The translations under genes and the position numbers were made by a program. A stretch of DNA of 25,783 bases from Flaviflagellibacter deserti (GTDB taxonomy: Bacteria > Pseudomonadota > Alphaproteobacteria > Rhizobiales > Methylopilaceae): positions 1-25,783 of the forward strand of contig NZ_JBHSJF010000007.1 of assembly GCF_042652085.1 (NCBI RefSeq). Direction: 5' to 3'. Shown here piece after piece: positions 1 to 7,865 of the stretch; the stretch's first letter is position 1, and the number at the start of each line of letters is the position of its first letter. Under the pieces are notes generated by a model. It worked only from the letters and a program-made list of their open reading frames with translations. It ran no database searches and was not told the origin of the DNA.

Positions 1-673
1 CATCGTCATCCGGCGTCGTGCCGCGCGAAAATTTGCTGTCGATGTCACCTTCGTCAACCGTCCGCGATACCACCGTATCCGTCACCGAAGGCACATCGTC
101 CGGCGGATCTGTCACATCTACCCGAACCGCATTTCCAGCAAGATCGACGACCTGAACTGCCGCGAAGTCCAATGAGGTCGGCGGCAGCAGGTCGATCGGG
201 GAACCGGCATCACCAATGCCGGACGCGGGCTCGCCGAAATTGCCGCCGCTGCTGGTCGGGCTGGAAACGACCGATAGGCCTTCCGGACCGGCCGCGACGT
301 CGATGCCCTTGCTCTCGAACGCGGCGATCAGTGCTTCCTGGGGGATCTCGACATTGCCGATAACGAATGTCGGGATATCTAGCGCTCCGCCCTCGATGAC
401 GACGCGCGTCCCGTCTGGCTGGGCCAGTACGATATTGTCGCCGTCGACGACGAGATTCTCCAGCGATGTACTCATCGGAAGAAAGATCTTATCGTCAGCA
501 CCGGGCTTGACGATCACGACCTGTAGCTGCGGCGTCTGCGACGCGGGCGGCGGAACTGTGCCGGGAGCGAGCTGCGCGACCTGGAAGTCGTCGCGCGCTG
601 AAACCAACTCCAGAGCGGTGGTCTCGTTGAACTCATTCAGCGAGGAAGCCCCGTCACCGGATTTGTTAGCCAT
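1..673 (-). CDS. Large LapA/BapA-like biofilm adhesin, N-terminal retention module (partial, runs off left edge)
   Basis: An uninterrupted minus-strand frame from ATG at 673 to the window edge gives 224 residues with no stop; the C-terminus lies outside. There is no Sec signal peptide, as expected for a type I-secreted protein. Residues about 48-125 form a short beta-rich module ending in the pattern IPTFVIGNVEIPQEALIAAF, then GIDVAAGP, with VAAG at residues 126-129. In LapA-type adhesins the N-terminal retention module plugs the outer membrane channel, and LapG cuts between the two alanines of a T/P/V-AAG site to release the adhesin. Residues from about 130 on are Ser/Gly/Pro/Asp rich, a likely linker to Ig-like or RTX repeats. 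A LapG protease lies divergently next door and a type I exporter just beyond, which supports the call. The Shine-Dalgarno before the ATG is weak. The retention-module assignment is by motif recognition; full size and repeat type are unknown. Confidence 0.8.
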   Translation of the reverse strand, partial: MANKSGDGASSLNEFNETTALELVSARDDFQVAQLAPGTVPPPASQTPQLQVVIVKPGADDKIFLPMSTSLENLVVDGDNIVLAQPDGTRVVIEGGALDIPTFVIGNVEIPQEALIAAFESKGIDVAAGPEGLSVVSSPTSSGGNFGEPASGIGDAGSPIDLLPPTSLDFAAVQVVDLAGNAVRVDVTDPPDDVPSVTDTVVSRTVDEGDIDSKFSRGTTPDDD

Positions 674-793
674 AAGAAATACGCCCCCAGATAGTGGTGG
701 GCGCAAGGGGACACGAACATCACCCTGAATCAACGGCGCTTTATGAAAACAAATATAAAATGCTATATAATCATGAAAATTTTTTATGCTTGG

Positions 794-833
794 TTAAGCG
801 CCGAATATATCCGGCTATATTATTGGCGTTTAA
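794..833. repeat. Imperfect 40-bp dyad, candidate operator
   Basis: TTAAGCGCC at 794-802 faces GGCGTTTAA at 825-833, with one mismatch. An inner perfect pair AATATA (804-809) / TATATT (816-821) flanks TCCGGC. The right arm, extended to ATTGGCGTTTAAG (822-834), recurs exactly inverted at 925-937 in front of lapG. The centres of the two outer arms are 31 bp apart, close to three helical turns, which suits a DNA-binding dimer or tetramer. The binding protein is unknown. Confidence 0.5.
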
Positions 834-937
834 GCTGGCTGTTAAACCTGCCGCAGCCCAAATACAGAAGATAAAATTTGATCTAAATAGTCTCGATTGC
901 TGTAACAAGTTGTAATTCAGTTTTCTTAAACGCCAAT
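822..937. repeat. 13-bp perfect inverted repeat pair upstream of lapG
   Basis: ATTGGCGTTTAAG at 822-834 and CTTAAACGCCAAT at 925-937 are exact reverse complements with 90 bases between them. The right copy lies about 48 bases before the lapG start codon, where a regulator could influence transcription. The spacing is too long for a simple terminator hairpin, so a looped or cooperative operator is more likely. This is a direct sequence observation with no known matching regulon. Confidence 0.55.
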
Positions 938-984
938 TCAGTCCTCATTTGTAATGTCAGCACACAACGGTTGTGGAGCTGGCA

Positions 985-1875
985 ATGTTTATACGTAAAA
1001 GAGAAGTATTCTCTTCTGTTTTCACCCCGACCGTGCTGCTTGTCTCGCTGACCGTCGGGGCGAGCGGCACGGATATTCAGGACAAGGCTCAAGCCGAAGA
1101 TACCGGTTCGCTGGCAGCATCCCAGAACGACGCTCAGCTTTCTGAATTCCAGGCGCCAGAGGCGGGAACGCCCGATCTTGCCGGTATGCAGGGTGCGCTT
1201 CCGCAGGTTGCCAGGCTTGGGCTGAAGACCACCGCCCCGCAGGGTGGCGTCTTCGCCTCGATTGCTTTCCGCGTCGGCGCGAAATCCGCGAAGCCACGCA
1301 TCCCCGCAGCGCTCGGTGCGACCGCAGATTTGCAATTGCCGGAATGCGGCGAGATGTATTGCCCGTCGGACAAGGACGACGTGTTGAAGGCTGTCGAAAC
1401 CGCGCTCGGTCAGTCGCTCGAAGACAAGCTCTTCACCGTTAACTCCTTCGTCAACCGCACGATCGCGTACAAGAGCGACAACGAGGTCTACGGATCGCTT
1501 GATCACTGGTCGAAGCCGGACGAGACGCTGTCGCGCGGCAAGGGCGATTGCGAAGATTTCGCGCTCCTGAAGATGGCGGCTCTTCGCGCGGCCGGCGTGC
1601 CCGACGACAGCATGACGCTCGTCGTCCTTCGCGACACGCGTCGGAACCTTTTCCACGCTGTGCTGTCGGTCGCGACCGACAAAGGCAACTTCATCCTGGA
1701 CAATGTACGCGATGCGATCCTGCCGGACTCATCCCTGCCCCAGTATCGCGCGCTCTACTCGATGAACGACCGCGGCACCTGGATCCACGGCTATCCTTCG
1801 GACAACAAGGAAGCCGCCGGGCGCACGAGCATCGAAGCGGTTCAGCCCGGCGAAGGCACCGAGCGCAAGTCCTAA
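985..1875 (+). CDS. lapG: LapG-type periplasmic cysteine protease (BTLCP family, DUF920/peptidase C93)
   Basis: Predicted 296-residue transglutaminase-like cysteine protease that cuts the N-terminal retention module of a LapA-type adhesin, releasing it from the cell surface. The catalytic triad is visible: Cys189 in GDCEDFALLKMAALR, His224 in NLFHAVLSV and Asp239 in FILDNVRD, with spacing close to Pseudomonas LapG. The acidic residues flanking the cysteine (D188, E190) match LapG calcium ligands. An N-terminal hydrophobic segment (about residues 9-28) suggests periplasmic export. The start is ATG 985, preceded by GGAG at 975-978; a GTG at 973 is in frame but lacks such a site. The 3' end overlaps the convergent RHH-PAS gene by 4 bases (1872-1875). 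In Pseudomonas, LapG is held inactive by the c-di-GMP receptor LapD; no lapD is seen here. Confidence 0.9.
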   Translation: MFIRKREVFSSVFTPTVLLVSLTVGASGTDIQDKAQAEDTGSLAASQNDAQLSEFQAPEAGTPDLAGMQGALPQVARLGLKTTAPQGGVFASIAFRVGAKSAKPRIPAALGATADLQLPECGEMYCPSDKDDVLKAVETALGQSLEDKLFTVNSFVNRTIAYKSDNEVYGSLDHWSKPDETLSRGKGDCEDFALLKMAALRAAGVPDDSMTLVVLRDTRRNLFHAVLSVATDKGNFILDNVRDAILPDSSLPQYRALYSMNDRGTWIHGYPSDNKEAAGRTSIEAVQPGEGTERKS

Positions 1876-2495
1876 TCAGGCAGCACGTAGCAGATGATCA
1901 CGGCTTGACCGATGACCGGGGTCAACACGGCATTCACGCGCCCGCGGAAACGCTGGTTGTCGACGCCGATCACAAAGCCGGTCCCAACCGGCATGTTGTC
2001 TTTCAAGCGAAGCGCATCAATTAACTCCACGATCTGTAGATCGAGCGACAGGCGCAGATTGCGCGCCATCGCGCTCGAGCTTTCGATCGACAGTCTCGCC
2101 TGGATGAGGTTTAAAAAACTCTGGTTGTAGGAGACGATCCTGCGGTCCGTCGCCAGAGCAAAAGTCGGCGACGGCGAAGCCTGGACAAGGCTGTTAGCCA
2201 GACCGCGATTGGCCACGTTCTGCACGCTGAGCAGCTTGTCCATCAAACAACCCATGCAGAGCACGCGCAGGCGCGACGTGGCATTGCCTCCGCCATCCGA
2301 CGCTTGTTCGACCGCTCGGACAAAAGCTCCAAGGCTCAGTCCCGCTCCGGCCGCCACGTCCTTCAGAGCGCGCCAGAATATCTCCTCCAGCCGCAGTCCG
2401 CGGCGATACTCCCCCGCACGGACGACGACGAAACGCGTGGCGAGATCCTCGGGCTTCGGGGTAATCACCGGCTTGGAATTGATCGTCGCGGTCAT
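1872..2495 (-). CDS. Ribbon-helix-helix (RHH_4-like) + PAS-like protein in the secretion operon
   Basis: A 207-residue soluble protein without signal peptide or membrane segment. Residues about 20-90 match the RHH_4 pattern (RFVVVRAGEYRRGLRLEEIF, then WRALKDVAAGAGLSLGAFV and SRLRVLCMGCLMD), a domain common in alphaproteobacteria and usually thought to bind DNA or mediate dimerisation. Residues about 105-205 look PAS-like: PTFALATDRRIVSYNQSFL is a typical start and the beta-rich tail ends VIICYVLPD. It is the last gene of the tolC-ABC-HlyD operon and overlaps the HlyD gene by 4 bases (ATGA, 2492-2495), so it is almost certainly co-translated. The role is unknown; a sensor-regulator of the adhesin locus is an inference. 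The RHH call is fairly firm, the PAS call less so. Confidence 0.72.
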   Translation of the reverse strand: MTATINSKPVITPKPEDLATRFVVVRAGEYRRGLRLEEIFWRALKDVAAGAGLSLGAFVRAVEQASDGGGNATSRLRVLCMGCLMDKLLSVQNVANRGLANSLVQASPSPTFALATDRRIVSYNQSFLNLIQARLSIESSSAMARNLRLSLDLQIVELIDALRLKDNMPVGTGFVIGVDNQRFRGRVNAVLTPVIGQAVIICYVLPD

Positions 2496-3862
2496 CGCTC
2501 GCGCAGCGCCTCGGCGCGGGCCTTGTTCACCGGCTTAAGCAGATACTGAAGGACCGTCTTCTCACCGGTCATAATGTCGACCGAGGCGATCATGCCCGGA
2601 AAGATCGCGTGCACCTTGCCGTTATGCACGATCTCCGAACCCGTCTTTACCTGCACCTGATAATAGGTCTCTTCCGACTTTTCATCGAAGATGCTGTCCG
2701 CGGAGACATTCGAGACTTCGCCCCTTATGCCGCCGTAGATCGAGAAGTCGTAGGCGGAAACCTTGACCAGAGCCGGCTGGCCGACGCGAACGAACGCGAC
2801 GTCGCGCGGGGAAATTCGCGCCTCGACCAGTAATACCTCGGACGTCGGCACGACTCCGGCCACCACAGCGCCCTGCTGCACATAGGAGCCGATCGTGTTG
2901 ACGTCCAACGTATTGACCACACCGTCGACAGGAGACCGAAGATCGGTCCGATTTACGCGATCGGTCGCGCCGCGCGTCGTCTCGTCAATGACCGAAAGTT
3001 CAGACAGTGCCTTCGTCTTCTCCGCTAGGGCCTCCTGCTGGATCTGCAGCGAGATCTCCGTGACCTGAAGATCCGCTTCGTTTACGGCGGCCTTCAGACG
3101 CTTGATGCTCTCTTTCGACAGATTCAGCTGGCCAGTCGAATCCGTGAGCTCCTTCTGGATGCGCAGGAGATCGGTCTGCGCGGCAAGTTTGCGGGCGACG
3201 AGCGGCTGCAGCAGAGCGTTCTCCTGTTCGGAGACCTTGATATTGGCTTCGAGGCGAGCAATGTTCGACCTCGCCTCGTCGAGTTCCGTCTGCCGCTGCA
3301 ACAGGCGCTCCCGAAGGACGGACACCTTGTTCTTGAAATTGTCGCGCCGCGCAGAGAGGAGCCGCACCTCGTTGGCGCAGACGGCATCACGCGCTGGATC
3401 GGCCGTACCCGGGCAAACGAGCGCCGAGTCGATATCGCCCTTCTCTTCCAGTTCGAGCCGCGCGATCTGGGCACGCAATGCACGAGCCTTGGCCTCGAGC
3501 TCGCCGAGAGTCGACGTGGTCGCAGTATCGTCCAGGCGAACGATGAGATCGCCGCGTTTCACGATCTGACCGACGCGGACCGCGATGTCCTGGACGACAC
3601 CAGGCTCGCTCGCTTGGATGACCTGCGTCTTGGAGATAGGAATGACCTTCCCCTCGCCGCGGGCGATCTCCTCGACCTCGGCGATCGACGCCCAGATCAG
3701 GAAGAATACGATCAACGCGACGATGGATAACAATGTCATTCGCGCCATCAGCGGTTGGCGGTCCACCAGGCCGTCCGTGGGCGCGTCGAGATAATTGCGC
3801 ATGTCGAGGAGTTGCTGCCGCCACCCCTGGCCTCTCGCGTCTCTCCGTGTGCGCATCAGCAT
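2492..3862 (-). CDS. HlyD/LapC-like type I secretion membrane fusion protein
   Basis: A 456-residue periplasmic adaptor linking the inner membrane ABC exporter to a TolC-type channel. It has a short cytoplasmic N-terminus, one membrane segment (about residues 42-62, TLLSIVALIVFFLIWASIAEV) and a split lipoyl half-motif (SEPGVVQDIAVRVGQIVKRGDLIVRLDD, about 85-112). A long coiled-coil hairpin (about 120-290) follows, then the second lipoyl half (RSPVDGVVNTLDVNTIGSYVQQG) and the beta-barrel and C-terminal domain containing GMIASVDIMTGEKTVLQYLLKPV, a typical HlyD family ending. The start ATG overlaps the ABC transporter stop by one base (TGATG). Context makes it the adaptor for the LapA-like adhesin. 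Confidence 0.93.
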   Translation of the reverse strand: MLMRTRRDARGQGWRQQLLDMRNYLDAPTDGLVDRQPLMARMTLLSIVALIVFFLIWASIAEVEEIARGEGKVIPISKTQVIQASEPGVVQDIAVRVGQIVKRGDLIVRLDDTATTSTLGELEAKARALRAQIARLELEEKGDIDSALVCPGTADPARDAVCANEVRLLSARRDNFKNKVSVLRERLLQRQTELDEARSNIARLEANIKVSEQENALLQPLVARKLAAQTDLLRIQKELTDSTGQLNLSKESIKRLKAAVNEADLQVTEISLQIQQEALAEKTKALSELSVIDETTRGATDRVNRTDLRSPVDGVVNTLDVNTIGSYVQQGAVVAGVVPTSEVLLVEARISPRDVAFVRVGQPALVKVSAYDFSIYGGIRGEVSNVSADSIFDEKSEETYYQVQVKTGSEIVHNGKVHAIFPGMIASVDIMTGEKTVLQYLLKPVNKARAEALRER

Positions 3863-6039
3863 CAGCGCACCGCTCGTTTCTGAAGGTGCTCGATGATCGC
3901 GGCCTTCGGTCCGTCGGCAATGACGCGTCCTTGATCCATGACGATCAGGCGGTCGATCAGTTCGAGCATGCTGTGCCGGTGAGTAGAAATGATTACCGTC
4001 ATTTCCGGCGCAAGCGCAGCCTGAAGCTTGTTGATGAGAAGACGCTCAGACGCCATGTCCATCGCGCCCGAAGGCTCGTCGAGGAAGACGATCTTCGGCT
4101 TCGACATCAGAAGCCGCGCGATCGCCACGGCCTGCCTCTGTCCGCCGGACAGATTGCTGCCTCGCTCGCCGACCGGCATGTCGTAGCCGCGCGGATGGCG
4201 GGAGACGAAATCTTCGACGCCGGTCACTCGCGACACCGCGATGATGTCCTCATCGCTCGCGTCGGGGCGGCCCATCAGCAGGTTCTCCTTAATGGTGCCG
4301 GAGAATAGATCCGCTGATTGGGAGGCTACTGAGACGGCCGAACGCACGACCGCGGGATGATATTGGCGCACATCGACGCCATCGATCAGCAAGCTGCCGG
4401 CACCCGGCGCATATAGCCCGCCCAGAAGCCTCCCCACTGTCGTCTTCCCCGAGCCGATCTTGCCGATAATGCCGACTCGCTCTCCAGCCTTCACCGTGAG
4501 ATTGAAACCGTTGAGCACTTTGTAGTCGGTGCCTGGATAGGCGAAATCGACGAGCTGGAACGAAAAATCGCCGGCATAGATCTCGCGGTTCACGAAGCCC
4601 GTAGAATCCGGCCGGTCCTCGGGCTGCGACATGATCGAATTCAGAATCTGCAGTGATAGGACGGCCTGCCGGAACCGCGCCAGCGTCATCGCGATCTGTC
4701 CCAGCGGGGCTACTGCCCTGCCCGACAGCATTACCGCGGCGATGATCGCGCCGGTCGTCATATTGCCTTCGGCGAACTGGTAGGCGCCGGCAAGAATAAT
4801 CACGATAGAGACGAACTGCGACACGAAACCGGTCGCGTTCGCTGCATTGGCCGAGATCTGCTTAATCTCCTCGGAGGTCTGCGAGGCACGCTTCGCAAGG
4901 CCGTGCCAGCGCCTTAGAAGGTGCTTTTCCGCGCCGAGCGACTTGACGGTCTCGATGGTCGAGATGGTCTCGACAAGAAGCGACTGCTTCTGGCTGGCTT
5001 CATTTTGCGCCGCGGCCATGCGTTTCGCGATCGCCCGCTGGGCGGTGAGGCCAATGCCGATCGTGATGAGGAACGCCACCACCGGCACGATGACGATCCA
5101 GCCTGATAGGACGTAGATGACGATCAGGAATATGAAGGCGAAAGCCGTATCGATGACGACGCTGATTGTGTTCGACGTGAAGAACTCTCGGACGAATTCG
5201 TATTGGGTGATGCGGTTGGCGTAATCGCCGGTTGATGCAGGTCGCGATGCAAGCGTTGTGTGCAGGACCTTCTCGAACAGCAGGTAGGAAAGCCTAAGAT
5301 CAGCGGAACGTCCTGCGTGGTCGATCAGGACCGCACGCACGCTTTTCAAGAGAAGGTCGAATAGGATCGCGCCGGCAACGCCCAGGACGAGCACCCAGAG
5401 CGTTGCCATCGCCTCGTTAGGCAGTATCCGGTCGTAAACGTTCATCGTGAACAGCGGCATCACCAGCGCCAAAATGTTGATGAACAGTGCCGCCAGCGCT
5501 ACCTGCAGATAGGACTTCCAGAACGGTAGAAGCGTACTGACGAGCCAGTGCTTGCGCACGATCAGCTGGATATCGCCGGTGATAGCGGATTCGACCGTGT
5601 CTTCGCGAACCACACCGAACGTCACGATCGCACGGACGTTTTCGGGCGCGACGCCGCGCAGTTCCACTCCAGCGCCGGTTGCCAACTCTCGCGCGGACGT
5701 CAGATAGCGACCGTCTGAGAGGCGTTCGAGGAGCGAGAGCGCTCGTCCGTCGCGAAGGAGGATGATCGCCGGGAGGTCGGAGTTCGTGTCGACCCTGTTC
5801 GCTTTACCGTAATCGAGCACTTCGAGACCGATACGGTCCGCTAGGCGCCGGACTTCCTCGATGGACGGAAGCACCTCGTTGAACGGAACATCCGAAAACA
5901 GGATGACCTCGGAGCCAGGCCTCCCGAGAAACACTGCCACGTTCTTGAACGCCGACTTGAAATCAGTCGGCGCGCAAATTAGCCCCTCTCGCTCCGTGGC
6001 TGGAGAGTACGCGGTGGAACTGTGCTCCATGGCACGCAT
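3862..6039 (-). CDS. LapB-like type I secretion ABC transporter with C39-like domain
   Basis: Inner membrane ATP-driven exporter, predicted to export the LapA-like adhesin. From ATG 6039 it has 725 residues, close to the usual LapB length. Order: an N-terminal peptidase C39-like domain (about residues 15-125) without the catalytic cysteine, typical of RTX and adhesin exporters that do not cleave leaders; a six-helix membrane domain (about 145-430, beginning LVSTLLPFWKSYLQVALAALF); and an ATPase domain with Walker A GKIGSGKTT (526-534), signature LSGGQRQ (630-636), Walker B IVFLDEP (650-656) and an H-loop histidine in STHRHS. The start is uncertain: ATG 6039 has GGAGGG seven bases upstream, while an in-frame GTG at 6099, just 7 bases after the tolC stop, would add 20 residues. 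Second gene of the operon. Confidence 0.93.
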   Translation of the reverse strand: MRAMEHSSTAYSPATEREGLICAPTDFKSAFKNVAVFLGRPGSEVILFSDVPFNEVLPSIEEVRRLADRIGLEVLDYGKANRVDTNSDLPAIILLRDGRALSLLERLSDGRYLTSARELATGAGVELRGVAPENVRAIVTFGVVREDTVESAITGDIQLIVRKHWLVSTLLPFWKSYLQVALAALFINILALVMPLFTMNVYDRILPNEAMATLWVLVLGVAGAILFDLLLKSVRAVLIDHAGRSADLRLSYLLFEKVLHTTLASRPASTGDYANRITQYEFVREFFTSNTISVVIDTAFAFIFLIVIYVLSGWIVIVPVVAFLITIGIGLTAQRAIAKRMAAAQNEASQKQSLLVETISTIETVKSLGAEKHLLRRWHGLAKRASQTSEEIKQISANAANATGFVSQFVSIVIILAGAYQFAEGNMTTGAIIAAVMLSGRAVAPLGQIAMTLARFRQAVLSLQILNSIMSQPEDRPDSTGFVNREIYAGDFSFQLVDFAYPGTDYKVLNGFNLTVKAGERVGIIGKIGSGKTTVGRLLGGLYAPGAGSLLIDGVDVRQYHPAVVRSAVSVASQSADLFSGTIKENLLMGRPDASDEDIIAVSRVTGVEDFVSRHPRGYDMPVGERGSNLSGGQRQAVAIARLLMSKPKIVFLDEPSGAMDMASERLLINKLQAALAPEMTVIISTHRHSMLELIDRLIVMDQGRVIADGPKAAIIEHLQKRAVR

Positions 6040-6106
6040 AGCAGCACCCTCCGGGGCCAAAGCCGAGTCTGGCTTTGGTAATCGCTGCGGTTGTAACACC
6101 GCCTGA

Positions 6107-7534
6107 TTAAGGCTTCTGAACCGGAACCAGTAGATCGATCGGCGGCTTGCTGCTCTGTGACGAGGGAACCGAGCGATAGATATCGGTGGGCTGTGCCGGC
6201 GGCACGTTATATTCGGCCCGCGGATAGCCCTGAGACTGCTGCGGCGGTTTCAAATCCATCGTCTTCAAAAGGATGCCAGTTGCCGCCAGAAGTCGATATT
6301 CGGCAAAGCGAGCCGCATAACGCGCGGTCTTCGCCAAAATGGCCACATTGTACTCAGTGTTTTGGGCGTCAAGGACGTCCAGCAGTGAACGCTGACCGAG
6401 ATCGAGCTGACTGCGATAAGATTCGACCAGACGGGAATTCTCGGCGGACTGCTGCTGTAGTAGCACAGCTTGGGCGGCTTGCCGCGCACGACGATCCCAA
6501 GAGATGCGCACCGCCTCCTCGACCTCGCGATGCGCCTGGTGCATCGCGAGCCGGGCCTCGCTAGCCCTGCGGATCTGTTCTTGCTCAGCGGCACTATCAA
6601 TGCCGCCACGGTAGAGGTTCCAACGAGCAGCCAAGCGCACCTGATAATCGGTTGTCCGGCCGTCGTCGCCATTGATTTCCATACCCGTGCGCGCCGCCCC
6701 CTCAACATATACCTTAGGAGAATACTCGGCTCGGGCGGCGTTTACCGACGCTTCAGCGGCTGAAATGTCGGCAATAGCGGCCTGAATGCGAGGATTGTTT
6801 GAGCGCCCTAAGGCCACCGCTTCATCGAGAGTTTTCGGAATGGAACGCACCACGGAACCGGGCATCGCCCAATTCCCAATCGGTCTACCGACAAGCGTCA
6901 CAAAACGAATTTTCGCAGCTTCTAGATCTTCAGCAGCTTGTTCCGATCGAACCCGTGACGCAAGGAGACGTTCATCGACCTGCTGCCTATCGGCATCAGT
7001 CAACTTTCCGCCCGCCACCAAATCCGACACATCCGCCTGAATACTCTGATGAAATTTCAAATTTTCACGAGCCTCCCCAAGTATCTCACCTTGAAGAATA
7101 ATCTCGATATACTCTCGGATTACTTGAAGACCAAGAGTCTCAGATCGTTCCAAAACTCGAAATGAAGCGCCATCGACTCTACTGGCTTGCCGATCTCGTT
7201 CAGCGCGTCTGGCACCGCCGTCGAAAAGTTTTTGCGAGACGGTTATGCCCACATCCCTCGGATAGAGGTCATCATCCTCGATGCTGGTCAGACGGCGACT
7301 TTCGTTGTCCAACCTCTGAGCGCCGGTGGAGGCATCCAGGTCGATGCTCGGCAAGAACAGTCCGCGCGCCTGCCTTAATTCGAACTCAATCGCCTCCCGG
7401 TTCTCAACCGCTTGACCGATTTGTGGGTTCGAATAAAGCGTAGCCGTTAGAGCCTCGCGCAAAGTGATTGCGTGAACAGCCGACGGCGAGACAACCGCCA
7501 AGATCGCCGCAAACGCAGCCGCCTTTTTGTACAT
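6107..7534 (-). CDS. TolC/LapE-like outer membrane efflux protein of type I secretion
   Basis: Outer membrane channel of about 475 residues. A signal peptide is clear (MYKKAAAFAAILAVVSPSAVHA, cleavage after AHA-like VHA). The mature protein starts ITLREALTATLYSNPQI, the hallmark opening of TolC family proteins, followed by two tandem outer-membrane-efflux repeats with long helices; the second begins near TLDEAVALGRSNNPRIQAA. The Pro-rich C-terminal tail (from about LKPPQQSQGYPRAEY) is typical of extra periplasmic residues. The start is taken at ATG 7534 because it gives a normal signal peptide; a TTG at 7549 would add five residues. It is the first gene of the operon, seven bases or so before the ABC transporter if the latter starts at its GTG. 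It may also serve the second type I system in the window, which lacks its own channel. Confidence 0.92.
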   Translation of the reverse strand: MYKKAAAFAAILAVVSPSAVHAITLREALTATLYSNPQIGQAVENREAIEFELRQARGLFLPSIDLDASTGAQRLDNESRRLTSIEDDDLYPRDVGITVSQKLFDGGARRAERDRQASRVDGASFRVLERSETLGLQVIREYIEIILQGEILGEARENLKFHQSIQADVSDLVAGGKLTDADRQQVDERLLASRVRSEQAAEDLEAAKIRFVTLVGRPIGNWAMPGSVVRSIPKTLDEAVALGRSNNPRIQAAIADISAAEASVNAARAEYSPKVYVEGAARTGMEINGDDGRTTDYQVRLAARWNLYRGGIDSAAEQEQIRRASEARLAMHQAHREVEEAVRISWDRRARQAAQAVLLQQQSAENSRLVESYRSQLDLGQRSLLDVLDAQNTEYNVAILAKTARYAARFAEYRLLAATGILLKTMDLKPPQQSQGYPRAEYNVPPAQPTDIYRSVPSSQSSKPPIDLLVPVQKP

Positions 7535-7787
7535 TTTCCCAGCCCCCAACTCCCGACCGTTCGAGTAAGCTAGAGGTTGGCGTGAGTCACGGTGATTTTC
7601 GTAACTTCATGAAATATCGCCATTTTGTGGTAAATGCGCAGCACAACAGGGCGGCTCTGTTCGGCTTTGATGAGGGCTTGGAGGCCCACCGCTTCATTGA
7701 GATGCCGGGCATCCACCCAACACCGTCCGTTCGCGTTCCGAGGGTACGGCTCCCTGAGGGGACATCGAGTACGGTGAGCGCTTTACG

Positions 7788-7816
7788 ATTCAGCAGACGA
7801 GAAATTCAGCTGTCAA
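7788..7816 (-). promoter_or_regulatory. Candidate sigma70 promoter for the tolC-ABC-HlyD-RHH operon
   Basis: On the minus strand CTTGACA (with TTGACA at 7811-7816) is a perfect -35 element. It is followed after 17 bases by CTGAAT (7788-7793) as a poor -10. It lies about 250 bases before the tolC start, leaving a long leader. The -35 is good and the -10 is weak. Confidence 0.28.
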
Positions 7817-7826
7817 GATCTCCGTG

Positions 7827-7842
7827 ATCCGCAATCGCGGAT
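7827..7842. terminator. Small hairpin after GH5-RTX gene
   Basis: A perfect 6-bp stem ATCCGC / GCGGAT with loop AATC lies about 25 bases downstream of the GH5-RTX stop. No run of T follows on the minus strand, so it would be at best a weak or Rho-assisted terminator. Confidence 0.25.
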
Positions 7843-7865
7843 GTTCCGGCTGCCTTCGCAGTCAT

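Larger units (their letters stand above)
674..984. promoter_or_regulatory. AT-rich divergent promoter region between adhesin and lapG
   Basis: This gene-free stretch of about 310 bases separates the divergently transcribed adhesin (start 673) and lapG (start 985). From about 740 to 960 it is clearly richer in A and T than its surroundings. It holds four copies, in alternating orientation, of a motif close to TTAARCGCC (735-743, 794-802, 825-833, 926-934). No convincing -35/-10 pair could be fixed by eye for either gene. It must hold both promoters, and the repeated motif is a candidate operator. AT-rich upstream tracts in this group are often targets of MucR/Ros-type silencers, which is only an inference here. 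Confidence 0.55.
7535..7865. promoter_or_regulatory. Intergenic region upstream of the tolC operon
   Basis: About 330 bases between the tolC operon start and the end of the GH5-RTX gene, both on the minus strand. No convincing gene is seen: frames crossing it have no family match or ribosome site. It holds a candidate promoter (7788-7816, minus) and a small hairpin (7827-7842). AGCGCTTTA at 7777-7785 resembles the motif repeated upstream of lapG (GGCGCTTTA at 735-743), which could mean shared regulation, but one near-match is weak evidence. Confidence 0.4.

Noticed and set aside
216..728. Plus-strand open frame of 170 codons over the adhesin N-terminus
   Set aside because: It is antisense to the minus-strand frame that carries the conserved retention module and VAAG site, and its product has no recognisable family.
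830..845. Possible CtrA site (TTAA-N-TTAA)
   Set aside because: The spacing is eight bases rather than the seven of the CtrA consensus, and the left TTAA belongs to the repeated TTAARCGCC motif.
883..1656. Minus-strand open frame of 257 codons opposite lapG
   Set aside because: Shadow of the high-GC lapG codons; the lapG frame holds an intact catalytic triad and a good ribosome site, the antisense product is Arg-rich with no motif.
3733..4308. Plus-strand 191-codon frame opposite the HlyD/ABC junction
   Set aside because: Complement of the ABC transporter ATPase region; product is His/Arg-rich low-similarity sequence typical of antisense frames.
7468..7827. Plus-strand 119-codon frame across the tolC upstream region
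   Set aside because: It begins antisense inside tolC, has no ribosome site or family resemblance, and the intergenic part is better explained as regulatory DNA.
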